64,000 bases of DNA, from NCBI RefSeq assembly GCF_004348975.1, contig NZ_SMFP01000020.1, positions 1-64,000 on the forward strand. Direction: 5' to 3'. Every line of letters starts with the position of its first letter. Position 1 is the first letter of the stretch. Shown here piece by piece: positions 34,243 through 43,187 of the stretch. The translations under genes and the position numbers were made by a program. Below the pieces are notes generated by a model. That model was not told the DNA's origin and made no database searches. It saw only the letters and a program-made list of their open reading frames with translations. This DNA comes from Antarcticimicrobium sediminis (lineage in GTDB: Bacteria; Pseudomonadota; Alphaproteobacteria; Rhodobacterales; Rhodobacteraceae).

Positions 34243-35535
34243 TCAGGGCCGGATCTGGTCGAAAAACTCGGTGAACATGTCCTGTCCTTGGACCGGGGCC
34301 GATCCTGCCGCGAGCGCCACCGCCAGACCGATCGCCGAAGAGGTCGGGTTGTGCCGATTGCCCGCTTCGCCCGCGTTGAGGTTCATCACCAGCATCGGCG
34401 ACAGAAACAGGCCAATGCGGAGGACCTCTTCCCAATCCGTCGGCAACAGCTCGCGGTCTGCCAGATGGGCAAGCCAGGGTTTCCAGAACCTCCGAGCCTT
34501 GGTTTCCAGCAGGGCACGGCGTACGGTGGACAAGGCCCAATCGGTGTCGATGAACAACCGCCCCGCCTCAAGCCGCACCTGCGCATGGTAGCGCTGCACC
34601 GCGATCTCGGGGTTATAAAGCCAGAAGGGATGGGCGAATATGTTGTGGAAGGTCGATTTGACCTCTGCCAGCAGCGCGGGCACCTTATCGCCCGCAAAGG
34701 CCGGGTCGAAGAACGCCAGATGGTCGCGCTTCGGCGCGCGCTCGTACCAGACATTGGCGTTATGCGCGTCGCCGTGCGCCACGATCCCGCCCGCATCGGC
34801 CAGTGCCTCGGGGGCATAGCGGCTATGGGCCAGATCAAACATTTCGCTAAGGCTGCGCATATGTTCAATGCCGCCAATCACGGGCCGCGCGGTGGCGATC
34901 TCGTCCCAGCCAAGCCGCAACTCGCCGGGAAACAGGAAGTCACGCCCCACATAGAACCGTGCCAACCGGCCCCCGGGATAGCGTCCGTCGGGTTGGTCGA
35001 TCATCCGCTCGTGAAACAGCCGGTGGATCGGTTCGGCCGCCGATTGCGCCGGAGTGATCGGCACCAGACTGTCCTTGGCGCAGGACAGGATATGGGCGTC
35101 GAGGTCCGCTTCGGCCACGCAGGCGCGCGCGATGGCCTCCGCATCATTGCTTTGGTCCAACTCCAGCAGCACATCGGAAAATCGCGGATCAGCGCGGCGG
35201 GTATAAATCAGCAGCTGCTCACCGGGCAGGGTCGACATATGCACCGGCTGATCCACCGGCAGACCGGCACGCGCAAGGATGTCGGCGCGGTAATATTCGC
35301 CGCGCATCTGCTCTTCGCCCTCTTCCTGATGGAACTTGAAGAAGAAGCGGTTGTCCCCCGAGCGGAAAAACCCATTGAGCGAATTGAGGGAATATTGATC
35401 ATAATTGATCTTGAGCCCGGTGACCGGGATGTCAAACAGACCGGCGATAAAGCTTTCCAACATGGCTTCGGCGCGGGCCGGGTCTTGGGTCGCAACGGCA
35501 CGGATTTCCGCGGTGCGGGATAATTGAGCGGCCAC
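34243..35535 (-). CDS. APH-fold phosphotransferase-like protein
   Basis: A 430-residue protein with aminoglycoside phosphotransferase/choline-kinase-like features: a candidate ATP lysine K67 (RFFFKFH), a Brenner-type motif VAHGDAHNANVW (H254, D256, N261) and the metal-binding FFDPAF (D277). It lacks membrane segments. In a catabolic operon with three dehydrogenases and an importer, it is more likely a small-molecule kinase acting on the imported substrate or an intermediate than an antibiotic-resistance enzyme. It starts 1 bp after the end of the alcohol dehydrogenase gene. I do not recognise the specific subfamily. Confidence 0.8.
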   Translation of the reverse strand: MAAQLSRTAEIRAVATQDPARAEAMLESFIAGLFDIPVTGLKINYDQYSLNSLNGFFRSGDNRFFFKFHQEEGEEQMRGEYYRADILARAGLPVDQPVHMSTLPGEQLLIYTRRADPRFSDVLLELDQSNDAEAIARACVAEADLDAHILSCAKDSLVPITPAQSAAEPIHRLFHERMIDQPDGRYPGGRLARFYVGRDFLFPGELRLGWDEIATARPVIGGIEHMRSLSEMFDLAHSRYAPEALADAGGIVAHGDAHNANVWYERAPKRDHLAFFDPAFAGDKVPALLAEVKSTFHNIFAHPFWLYNPEIAVQRYHAQVRLEAGRLFIDTDWALSTVRRALLETKARRFWKPWLAHLADRELLPTDWEEVLRIGLFLSPMLVMNLNAGEAGNRHNPTSSAIGLAVALAAGSAPVQGQDMFTEFFDQIRP

Positions 35536-35536
35536 G

Positions 35537-36532
35537 TCAGTCTTCCTTGCATCGGATGATGGTTTTCAGCCCGTTGACCTGACCCGCCAGGTGACGGGTA
35601 TAGGCATCTGGCACCGCCTCAAGTGGAATTTCTTCGGTGATGAAGGCGTCGAGCGCGGAACCAAGAGCGGGCAAAAGCGTGTTGACCTCGGCCAGTTCGT
35701 TGCCGAAGGCATGGCAGCCCAGCAGGGTGATTTCGCGTTCAACCAGCTTGACCGGATCAATCACGGGCATCGCGCGTCCGATGCCCACCAGCGCCAGCCT
35801 GCCGCAGCCCTCGATGGCCTCGACCAGCGCTGCGATCACGGTGCTGTTGCCCGTGGTGTCGATGGCATGGCGAAAGCCGCGCGCGGCGGCCTCTTCAAGC
35901 GTGACGACCGTGCCGGAGATGGTTTTGGCCACAAGGGATGCACGGGTCGCATTGCGATCCACGACACTCGCCTTATGGCCCGCGCGGCTGGCAAGCAGCG
36001 CCACCAGCCCGCCGATCGGGCCGCAGCCGGTGACAAGCACTGCACTGTGCGCCGGCGCATCAAGCCGACGCAGTGCATGCAACGCGACCGAGATCGGTTC
36101 GGCCATGGCAAGATGGCGATCCGGCACCCCCGGTGCGGCCCGCATCACGTTGCGCGCGGGTAGGGTCACGGCAGTGGCAAAACCGCCGTCGATCACCTCG
36201 CCCAGAAACCCGAGATTGTCACAAACCTGCGACCGCCCCGCGCGGCAAGGCGCGCAGGTGCCGCAGGTATGGCGGCTGTCGACGATGACACGATCGCCCA
36301 CCGCCACATGCGAAACGCTGTGCCCGGTCGCCGTAATGATGCCGGTGAACTCGTGACCGGCGACCGAGGGCGCGCGGGTGATCCACGCGCCGGTGGCATA
36401 GTTGTGCAGGTCAGAGCCACAAATACCCGCCGCCGTGACCTCCAGCGTGACCTCACCGGGTGCTGGCGCGGCAGGCGGGTCGATGGTCTCGACACGGAGA
36501 TCCTTGGCGGCATGAAGGCGAACAGCGCGCAT
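35537..36532 (-). CDS. Zinc-dependent medium-chain alcohol dehydrogenase
   Basis: A 331-residue NAD(P)-dependent dehydrogenase related to sorbitol, idonate and threonine dehydrogenases. Catalytic zinc ligands C38, H60 and E61, structural zinc cysteines C90, C93, C96 and C104, and the Rossmann motif TGCGPIGG are all present. It lies 3 bp after the HisD-like gene and 1 bp before the kinase-like gene. It should oxidise a secondary alcohol of a polyol-like substrate; a partner SDR is encoded earlier in the same cluster. Confidence 0.92.
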   Translation of the reverse strand: MRAVRLHAAKDLRVETIDPPAAPAPGEVTLEVTAAGICGSDLHNYATGAWITRAPSVAGHEFTGIITATGHSVSHVAVGDRVIVDSRHTCGTCAPCRAGRSQVCDNLGFLGEVIDGGFATAVTLPARNVMRAAPGVPDRHLAMAEPISVALHALRRLDAPAHSAVLVTGCGPIGGLVALLASRAGHKASVVDRNATRASLVAKTISGTVVTLEEAAARGFRHAIDTTGNSTVIAALVEAIEGCGRLALVGIGRAMPVIDPVKLVEREITLLGCHAFGNELAEVNTLLPALGSALDAFITEEIPLEAVPDAYTRHLAGQVNGLKTIIRCKED

Positions 36533-36535
36533 GTC

Positions 36536-37861
36536 TCAATCCTTCAGGAAATCGAGGCGCAGGTCGCTGACCGCATTGGCATGGGACGAAAAGCCTTCGT
36601 AATCGGCAAGGATCTTGGCGTTGCGCGCCATTTCGGGATAGCCTTTTTCGGTCACATAGCCGATCGAACTGCGGCGCACGAAGTCCGACACCGATAGCGG
36701 CCCATAGGTCTGCGCCCCTTTAGAGGTCGGCAGAACCGCGTTCGGCCCAAGCGCGAAGTTGCCGATCGACACCGGCGTATGCGTGCCCAGCAGGATCTCG
36801 GCGGCTTCGGTGATGTCGCCCAGATAGTCGAACGGCTTTGTCGACATGATTTCCAGATGTTCGGGGGCGTATTCGTTGACGAAGGCGCAGGCGTCTTCCA
36901 TCGAATCGGCCACCAGAATGCCGCCCGATGCGCCAGACAGCACCGCTTGCGAGAATTCCACGCGTTGCGGCGTCATCCGGCTCCACAGCTCGGGCAGGGT
37001 GTCGATCGCTTCCTGTGCGACCCGCTCGCTTGGCGTTACCAGCCAGGCCGAACTGTCAGGGCCGTGCTCGGCCTCGATTAGCAAGTCCATCGCGGCAAGG
37101 CGACCGGACACGGTATCATCGGCAAGGATCATGCCCTCAGAAGGACCGGCGGGCAGGCCGGGATCGATCACGCCGGCCAGAAGCCGCTTGGCGGCCACCA
37201 CCCAAGGGCTGCCGGGGCCGACGATTTTCTGCGCTTTGCGGATGGTTTCGGTGCCAAAGGCGGCCGCGGCCACAGCCTGCGCGCCGCCGACCTTATAGAC
37301 GGTCTCCACACCGGCGATGCGCGCGGCCACCAGCGTGGCGGCATCGACTGTCCCGTCAGGACCGGGAGGGGTCATGATCGCGAGATTCGGCACCTTGGCG
37401 ACCACACCGGGGACGGACGTCATCATGGTCACGGAAGGAAACGACCCCTTGCCGCGCGGCACATAAAGCGCGACCGAGTTGATCGGCAAAAAGCGATCCC
37501 CGGCAAAGGCCCCGGGGCGGACCTCCTTCATCCACATCGGTTCGGGAGCCTGCTCCTCGTGAAAGCTGCGGATGTTGGCGATGCCGAACCGGATCGCCTC
37601 GATCACCGCATCATCAACCAGCGCAAAGGCCGTGTCGAATTCGGCTTGAGTGACCTTCAATCCCGCTTTCGTCAGCCCCTCTGCCTTGTCGAGCGTGCGC
37701 CCGAACCGCACCAGCGCCTCGTCACCCTCGGTGCGCACCGCCTCAAGGATCGGCGCGACTTTTTCGAGGAAAAAGGACAGATCGGCCTCGGAGCGATTGG
37801 TCAGCGCCTTGCGCTCCTCACGCGAGAGGGATTTGAGGCGTTTGAAATTGGGGGCAGACAT
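36536..37861 (-). CDS. HisD-family dehydrogenase, not histidinol-specific
   Basis: A 441-residue HisD-fold NAD-dependent enzyme. The catalytic pair E334-H335 (YAPEHLE), H266 (AEHGPDS) and H428 (SSHANA) are kept. Relative to E. coli HisD, metal ligand Q259 is Glu263, metal ligand D360 is Asn368 (IGNFALGPNAVLPT) and histidinol-contacting H367 is Ala375. It is therefore unlikely to make histidine. HisD homologues that oxidise other diols to acids are known, the best example being HpsN, which converts 2,3-dihydroxypropane-1-sulfonate to sulfolactate; that or a related substrate is my best guess. Start at ATG 37861 with AAAGGA upstream. Confidence 0.85.
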   Translation of the reverse strand: MSAPNFKRLKSLSREERKALTNRSEADLSFFLEKVAPILEAVRTEGDEALVRFGRTLDKAEGLTKAGLKVTQAEFDTAFALVDDAVIEAIRFGIANIRSFHEEQAPEPMWMKEVRPGAFAGDRFLPINSVALYVPRGKGSFPSVTMMTSVPGVVAKVPNLAIMTPPGPDGTVDAATLVAARIAGVETVYKVGGAQAVAAAAFGTETIRKAQKIVGPGSPWVVAAKRLLAGVIDPGLPAGPSEGMILADDTVSGRLAAMDLLIEAEHGPDSSAWLVTPSERVAQEAIDTLPELWSRMTPQRVEFSQAVLSGASGGILVADSMEDACAFVNEYAPEHLEIMSTKPFDYLGDITEAAEILLGTHTPVSIGNFALGPNAVLPTSKGAQTYGPLSVSDFVRRSSIGYVTEKGYPEMARNAKILADYEGFSSHANAVSDLRLDFLKD

Positions 37862-37929
37862 AGCGGTTCCTTTTCGTGCGGGGGTCTGTTTCGAATTGGG
37901 GTCGCGGCCAAGCCCTGCGACCGCCCAAG

Positions 37930-38727
37930 TCATTTGGATTTGAGAAAGATTTCCAGTCCGACGAGCCGGTCCAGAAGCCAGACCGCAAGCAGGGCCAGCA
38001 CCACGAAAACACTGGAGACGGCCGCCAGATCGGGCGTGATGATTGAGCGGATATTATTGTAGATCTGCACCGGCAGCGTCACGGTACGCGCGTCGGTGAG
38101 CAACAGGCTGACAAGAAACTCGCTCATGGCCAGAACGAACATTAAAAGGCCACCGGTGATCACACCGGGCATGACTCCGGGCAGCGTGACATGCAGGAAG
38201 GCCTCGATGCGGCCCGCACCACAGCTTGCCGCCGCCAGCTCCAGATCCCCGTCGAGCGCCGCCGCCGAGGAGGAAACTGACCAGATGATGAAGGGCAGGT
38301 TGATCACGGCGAGCGCGACACCCAGCGGCCAGACAGACCCAAGGATTCCCCAGCTGCCGAACAGCAGCATCATGCCGATGCCCGAGCCGATCAACGGAAT
38401 GGTGAAGGGCAGCAGCAGATAGACCTGGATCAGGCTTGAGAACCGCAGGCGGAAGCGTGTCAGCGCGATGCCCGCAAGCGTGCCCACCGGCACCGAAACC
38501 GCAAGGCAGATCAGCGAGACATGGATCGAGCGGCCGAAGGCCTGACGCAGGTCACGCGCCATGGCGATCTGCTCGTACCATTTGAGCGAGAAGCCCTGCG
38601 GCGGAAAGGTGATGATATTGCCTGCGGTGACCGAGGCCCCCAGCACGATGACCGTGGGCAGCGACAGCACGATGATGCTGAACCACACCAGCGACCAGAA
38701 AACGATGCGTTGCGAGCGGCTGGTCAT
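37930..38727 (-). CDS. Polyamine-type ABC permease (PotC-like)
   Basis: A 265-residue inner-membrane permease with six hydrophobic segments and the EAA-like loop ELAAASCGAGRIEAFLHVTLPGV. It overlaps the preceding permease gene by 4 bp. Second membrane subunit of the GntR-controlled importer. Confidence 0.92.
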   Translation of the reverse strand: MTSRSQRIVFWSLVWFSIIVLSLPTVIVLGASVTAGNIITFPPQGFSLKWYEQIAMARDLRQAFGRSIHVSLICLAVSVPVGTLAGIALTRFRLRFSSLIQVYLLLPFTIPLIGSGIGMMLLFGSWGILGSVWPLGVALAVINLPFIIWSVSSSAAALDGDLELAAASCGAGRIEAFLHVTLPGVMPGVITGGLLMFVLAMSEFLVSLLLTDARTVTLPVQIYNNIRSIITPDLAAVSSVFVVLALLAVWLLDRLVGLEIFLKSK

Positions 38728-39677
38728 TTCTTGCCTCCCATTCCAAGCGTTCCGGCGCCGAAAAAGGCGATGATAACCCCCACGATCACACTGCCGAGCG
38801 CCACAAGGATGAGGGCGAGCGCCGAGCCGAGGCCCTGATCGGCGGTGCGAAAGAACTGGTCATAGATCGCATTGGCGATGAAATCCTGCGACCCTCCGCC
38901 CAGCATGGCAGGCATGGCGAAATCGGTCAGTGACAGGGTCCCCACAACCAGCCCAGCCCCGACAAGGCCGGGTTTGGCCATCGGGATGACGATGTGGCGA
39001 AAGGTTCTGATCCAGTTGGCGCCCAGCGAATTGGCGGCGGCCTCGATCTCACGCGGGATCGCGGTCAGCGCGGGGGCCAGCATCAGCACGGCAAAGGGCA
39101 GCATGTATTGCACGAGGCCAAAGACCACGGCGGGAAAATTGAACAACAGCCGCAGGGGTTCAATGCCCACCAGCCCAAGAATGTCGTTCACCGCTCCCGA
39201 TCTGCCCATCACGATCAGGATGCCATAGGCGCGCACCACCTGCCCGATGAAGAACGGCAGGAACAGCACGATCAACAGCGCCTTGCGGGTCAGCGCGCTT
39301 GTCGTGCGCACCATCACATAGGAATAGGGCAGCGCCAGCAGCAGCGTGAACACCACCGTGAGAGCCGCGCCCAGAAGCGAGCGCCAAAGCACCCGCGCGT
39401 AGGTCGCGCTGTCGGCAATGGTGGCGTAATTGGCGAGCGTATAGTCCTCGCCGGGCATGAAGGTTGATCGGTCGAGGACATGCAGCGAGCTTTCGGCGAT
39501 CTGCACCAGACTGATCACCAGAATGCCCACCAGCAACAACGCGGGTGCGAGCAGGAGCCAGCCGGTGAAACGCGCCATCTTGCGCGGCCAAAGCACGTCA
39601 GCGGCGGTGTTGAGCCCGTCAAGGAGCCGCCAGACAAGCGGATAGCGAAACGAATCTTGATCGGGGGTCCGGGTCAT
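38724..39677 (-). CDS. Polyamine-type ABC permease (PotB-like)
   Basis: A 317-residue permease with six membrane segments, an extended cytoplasmic N-terminus (about 35 residues) and the EAA loop EAAANSLGANWIRTFRHIVIPM. A strong hairpin lies between it and the upstream receptor gene. Confidence 0.92.
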   Translation of the reverse strand: MTRTPDQDSFRYPLVWRLLDGLNTAADVLWPRKMARFTGWLLLAPALLLVGILVISLVQIAESSLHVLDRSTFMPGEDYTLANYATIADSATYARVLWRSLLGAALTVVFTLLLALPYSYVMVRTTSALTRKALLIVLFLPFFIGQVVRAYGILIVMGRSGAVNDILGLVGIEPLRLLFNFPAVVFGLVQYMLPFAVLMLAPALTAIPREIEAAANSLGANWIRTFRHIVIPMAKPGLVGAGLVVGTLSLTDFAMPAMLGGGSQDFIANAIYDQFFRTADQGLGSALALILVALGSVIVGVIIAFFGAGTLGMGGKK

Positions 39678-39740
39678 CTGGGGCCTATCTGGTCACGCGG
39701 GCAGTCTTGGGGTGGCAGTCTTGGGTACAAGGGCAATGTC

Positions 39741-39769
39741 GGGGGCCGCACCGGGCCGGTGTAGCCCCC
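39741..39769 (-). terminator. Attenuator-like hairpin after the receptor gene
   Basis: Long inverted repeat GGGGGC-N2-CACCGG / CCGGTG-N2-GCCCCC between the receptor gene (ends 39782) and the first permease gene (starts 39677), read on the minus strand. No T run follows, so it may be a partial terminator or an mRNA-stabilising stem that favours receptor over permease. Confidence 0.6.
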
Positions 39770-39781
39770 CTTGAGCCGGGA

Positions 39782-40879
39782 TCAGCCCTGCATGATTTCC
39801 TTGAACTTGGAGAACCAGTCGCTTTCGTTCTGGACCTGCACCGCGTTCGAGATGCGGATCAGGTGCTCGAAATCGGCGGGTTTGGTCGGGTAGGACGGGT
39901 CGCCCGCTAGTCCTGCGGGGGGCGTCAGACCAGGGACCACACCGGGCAGACCCAGACCGTCGAGCCAGATCTGCTGGCTTTCCTGCGTCAGGGCGAGGTT
40001 GATATACTGCTTGGCCCAGTACAGCTCGTTCTCGGGCAGACCCTTGGGAATCCACAGCCCGTCGGTGTCGAACTTGCAGCCCTCTTCGGGAACGGTCCAG
40101 GCGATATCGATGCCGTTCTTCTTGGCCGCCAGCGCGTTGGTCGAAATGGTGCAGGCCGCGTCGATCTCACCATTCTGGAACCAGGTGGTGAAATCGGGAT
40201 CTTCGCCCAGAAGCGGTTGTTGCGCCTTGATCTCTTTGACGAATTCCCAGCAGGCATCCATGTTGTCGGGAATGTCGTCCAGCGAACCGCCGCCGGCGAC
40301 CTGTGCCGGGAAGTGGAAGCCGATCCCGTCGTTATACAGCGCGATGCGCCCCTTGAGGCGCGGATCGAGCAGATCGCGCCAGGATTTCGGTGCGCCATCG
40401 GGGAAGGCTTCGGGACGGTAGGCCAGCACATAGACATAGCCATAGGTGTTCACAATCGGGTAGCCGTCGACGCCGACCGGCTTGGCCAGATCGGTGGTGT
40501 TGGCAAGGTTCGGCAGATCGGACAGGTCCACGGTAACGCCGCGCAGCGCCGATTTGGTGGCGTTGGTGGTAGTGTCCCAATTCACATGGATCGGCGGGAT
40601 CCGGTTCTGCGCGACCGCGGCCCAGACCTTGGGCTGGATCTCATTATCCTCGGTCAGGTCGTGACGCACGGCAATGCCGGTCATTTCGGTGAAGCGGTCA
40701 GAGACCCCGGCCTTGAGCGCCTGCACCCAGTCGCCGCCCCAGGCGCGCACGATGATTTCCGTTGGTTTTTCGGGTTCTTGCGCAAGCAGCTTGCCTGCGG
40801 GAAGGCCGCTCAGCAGTGCCGCCGCGCTGGTCGCAAGACCCCCGCGAAGAACAGAGCGACGTGTCATCCGGTTTCTCAT
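39782..40879 (-). CDS. ABC transporter receptor (PotD/family 1-like)
   Basis: A 365-residue periplasmic binding protein. A twin-arginine leader (TRRSVLRGG, R7-R8) is cleaved near LLAQ, followed by EIIVRAWGGDWVQALKAGV, the opening of the polyamine/iron/aminoethylphosphonate-type receptors. CAGGAGAG precedes ATG 40879. A HutC-type operator core lies 137 bp upstream. It binds the substrate of the adjacent dehydrogenases; which one is unknown. Confidence 0.91.
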   Translation of the reverse strand: MRNRMTRRSVLRGGLATSAAALLSGLPAGKLLAQEPEKPTEIIVRAWGGDWVQALKAGVSDRFTEMTGIAVRHDLTEDNEIQPKVWAAVAQNRIPPIHVNWDTTTNATKSALRGVTVDLSDLPNLANTTDLAKPVGVDGYPIVNTYGYVYVLAYRPEAFPDGAPKSWRDLLDPRLKGRIALYNDGIGFHFPAQVAGGGSLDDIPDNMDACWEFVKEIKAQQPLLGEDPDFTTWFQNGEIDAACTISTNALAAKKNGIDIAWTVPEEGCKFDTDGLWIPKGLPENELYWAKQYINLALTQESQQIWLDGLGLPGVVPGLTPPAGLAGDPSYPTKPADFEHLIRISNAVQVQNESDWFSKFKEIMQG

Positions 40880-41015
40880 GTCTTTCTCTCCTGTGGTTGT
40901 GCGCAGGTCTTCGCCTGCCAGCCATGCGGCAGGAAAATTGCTTTCCTGCCTGGGTGTTGCGCCGCCGCTGGTCTGCGGACCTCGCAACTGGATCGTAACT
41001 CTCGTGTGCCGTCAG

Positions 41016-41023
41016 GTATATAC
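41016..41023. promoter_or_regulatory. HutC-type operator core, site 1 (receptor gene)
   Basis: Palindromic core GTATATAC in the context AGGTATATACATG, upstream of the receptor gene (start 40879) in the gap after the ATPase gene. Matches the TGTATATACA-like consensus of HutC-subfamily GntR regulators and three other sites in this cluster. Confidence 0.6.
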
Positions 41024-41043
41024 ATGTGCGCAAGGGATAAGCG

Positions 41044-42177
41044 CTACTCGGCTCCCCCGTCGGCAAAAATCTTCATATCGGAGGTGTTCCAGCCCAGCAC
41101 CACGGGCGCGCCGATCTCGAACAGGCCAAAAGTCAGCGGATCGTGGTGGTAGACCCGGATTTCCGCCTCGCCAGCCGTGTTGAGCGCAACGACGTAAAGT
41201 TGTCGCTCCCCCTCGAAAATCGCGTCACGCACCACGCCCGACAGCCGCGTGTCGCAGTCGCCCAGTTGTGCTTCCGAGGCGGCAATGCGAATCTGCTCCG
41301 CGCGGATCGCTCCGCAGACTGGCGCGCCGTCCGCAATCGCGGCAGAGGCCGTTCCCGCGACCCGTTGGCCTTCGACGACCAGCCCGCCGGCGCAGGCCGT
41401 GCCGCGCAGGAAAGACGACATGCCCAGAAAGCCCGCGACGAAGGGATTGTCAGGTGCGCGGTACATTTCGACCGGTCTTGCCTGCTGCTGAATCTTGCCG
41501 CTGTCCATCACGATGATGTCGTCCGAAACCACGAGCGCTTCACGTTGATCGTGCGTCACGTTGATCGTGGTCACGCCCAGCTCGTGCTGGATGCGGCGGA
41601 ACTCCAGCTGCATTTCTTCGCGCAATTTGACATCAAGCGCCGCCAGCGGTTCGTCGAGGAGCAGCAGCTCTGGCTCGAACACCAGCGCCCGGGCGATGGC
41701 CACGCGCTGTTGCTGCCCGCCCGACAGCTCGTTGACGCGCCGTGCGCCATAGTCGCCAAGCTTGACCAGATCGAGGAACTGCGCGACGCGATTGGGGATC
41801 GTTTTCGGGTTGAAGCGACGCATCTTGAGCGGAAAGGCCACGTTCTGCGCCGCAGTCATATGGGGGAAAAGCGCGAGCTTCTGGAATACCATCCCGATCG
41901 AGCGACGGTGCGGCGGTGCGGCATCCACGGATTTTCCGTTGATCGTGATTTCGCCGCTGGTGGGCGTCAGAAAGCCCGCGATCATCTGCAAAAGTGTGGT
42001 CTTTCCCGACCCGGATGGCCCGAGAATCGTGAGAAACTTGCCGGCCTCAAGCTCGAAGCTGGCGTTATTGACGGCCTTGAACCCGGAAAAATCCATGGTG
42101 ACGTTGCTGGCGCATACAGCGACATTGGAGCCGGCTGCCGGCTTGTCCGTCGGGGTCTTGGGGTGTCCCGTGTTCAT
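41044..42177 (-). CDS. Polyamine-type ABC transporter ATPase (PotA-like)
   Basis: A 377-residue ABC ATPase with Walker A GPSGSGKTT, signature LSGGQQQR, Walker B LLLLDEP, H-loop NVTHDQ and a C-terminal TOBE domain (GAIRAEQIRIA). The ~20-residue N-terminal tail before the first strand is longer than usual. It is separated from both neighbours by gaps that each contain a HutC-type operator core, so receptor and ATPase genes may have separate promoters under one regulator. Confidence 0.93.
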   Translation of the reverse strand: MNTGHPKTPTDKPAAGSNVAVCASNVTMDFSGFKAVNNASFELEAGKFLTILGPSGSGKTTLLQMIAGFLTPTSGEITINGKSVDAAPPHRRSIGMVFQKLALFPHMTAAQNVAFPLKMRRFNPKTIPNRVAQFLDLVKLGDYGARRVNELSGGQQQRVAIARALVFEPELLLLDEPLAALDVKLREEMQLEFRRIQHELGVTTINVTHDQREALVVSDDIIVMDSGKIQQQARPVEMYRAPDNPFVAGFLGMSSFLRGTACAGGLVVEGQRVAGTASAAIADGAPVCGAIRAEQIRIAASEAQLGDCDTRLSGVVRDAIFEGERQLYVVALNTAGEAEIRVYHHDPLTFGLFEIGAPVVLGWNTSDMKIFADGGAE

Positions 42178-42232
42178 CTTGTCCTCGCCTCGACGCTGGT
42201 GCCGTCACCGTCTGATCACCGACGTCTAATTT

Positions 42233-42240
42233 GTATATAC
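42233..42240. promoter_or_regulatory. HutC-type operator core, site 2 (ATPase gene)
   Basis: GTATATAC within TTTGTATATACTTAA, 56 bp upstream of the ATPase start (42177). The best match to the TTGTATATAC consensus of the four sites. Confidence 0.65.
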
Positions 42241-42287
42241 TTAATGCTTTGGTCTCTGCGAAAATCGGAACGGGTTCGGAGCCGCGC

Positions 42288-43064
42288 CTAAATTTTAGCC
42301 AAAATCCCGCCATCAATCGTAAGGCATTGCCCCGTCACATAGGCCGAGGCGTCAGAGGCGAGGAAAAGCACCGCACCCACAAGGTCGTCGAGATTGCCGA
42401 GTCGGCCCATGGGGATGCGCTCTAGCATCGTTTCGACCCAGGCTTCGTCTTCGTAAAACACATTTGTCATCTCGGTGCGGAAATAGCCCGGTGCGATGGC
42501 GTTGACCCGCACTCCCAGGTCGGCCCATTCCGCCGCCAGCGCGCGGGTGATCCCGAGGATACCAGATTTGGACGCGCCATAGGGCGTCGCGGTCGGCACC
42601 CCCACGAAAGAGGTGAGCGAGGCCAGATTGATGATCGCGCCGCCGCCCTGTGTGCGCATCTGTGCCGCCGCAGCTTGCGCCACGAAAAATGCGCCCTTCA
42701 GGTTGGTGTCCAGGATCTTGTCCCAGAGCGCCTCGTCGACCTCCAGTGAGGGGCGGACGTCTTCGACGCCCGCGTTGTTCACCAGTACATCAATCCGTCC
42801 GATGTCTGAGAGCCCGGCGCGCACGGCGTTCACGTCGCGCTGGTCCAGCGACAGGCAGTCCACCGTGACACCCTGTGCGCGCGCTTCCTGCGCCAACGGC
42901 TCCAACGCGACTGCATCGCGCGCCGTCAAAATCAGATCGGCCCCGGCATGCGCAAAGCCGCGCGCGAGATGCGCCCCGATCCCGCGACTTGCGCCGGTCA
43001 CAAGGACACGACATCCGCGAAAGTCGAAGGTAACCTTGCCCCGCTTTTGATCTGCGTTGGACAT
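42288..43064 (-). CDS. Short-chain dehydrogenase/reductase (classical)
   Basis: A 258-residue classical SDR with TGASRGIG (23-30), NNAG (96-99), catalytic Ser149, Tyr162 and Lys166 (YGASK) and the C-terminal GQCLTIDGG. Start chosen at ATG 43064, which has GAGGTG just upstream; ATGs further back lie in the operator region. NAD(P)-dependent oxidation or reduction of a hydroxyl or keto group. Together with the zinc alcohol dehydrogenase it could epimerise a chiral carbon by oxidation and re-reduction, as proposed for paired dehydrogenases in dihydroxypropanesulfonate degradation. Confidence 0.93.
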   Translation of the reverse strand: MSNADQKRGKVTFDFRGCRVLVTGASRGIGAHLARGFAHAGADLILTARDAVALEPLAQEARAQGVTVDCLSLDQRDVNAVRAGLSDIGRIDVLVNNAGVEDVRPSLEVDEALWDKILDTNLKGAFFVAQAAAAQMRTQGGGAIINLASLTSFVGVPTATPYGASKSGILGITRALAAEWADLGVRVNAIAPGYFRTEMTNVFYEDEAWVETMLERIPMGRLGNLDDLVGAVLFLASDASAYVTGQCLTIDGGILAKI

Positions 43065-43086
43065 CTGGCACCTCATTTCTGCGTTC

Positions 43087-43100
43087 CATGTATAGACATG
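43087..43100. promoter_or_regulatory. HutC-type operator, site 3 (SDR gene)
   Basis: CATGTATAGACATG, a near-perfect 14-bp palindrome with core GTATAGAC (43090-43097), ~25 bp before the SDR start at 43064. At this distance it would overlap the promoter or ribosome-loading region, as expected for a repressor site. Confidence 0.6.
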
Positions 43101-43187
43101 GATGTGACTCTGGGGTGGCATTGAGTCAATGGAGTTTGTCGCGACCGCCCCGAATTTATCGCCGGTAAGCGCGGGGCCTCGACAGGT

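Noticed and set aside
36536-37861. Calling this gene hisD (histidinol dehydrogenase)
   Set aside because: Two metal ligands and a histidinol-contacting residue are changed and no histidine gene is nearby.
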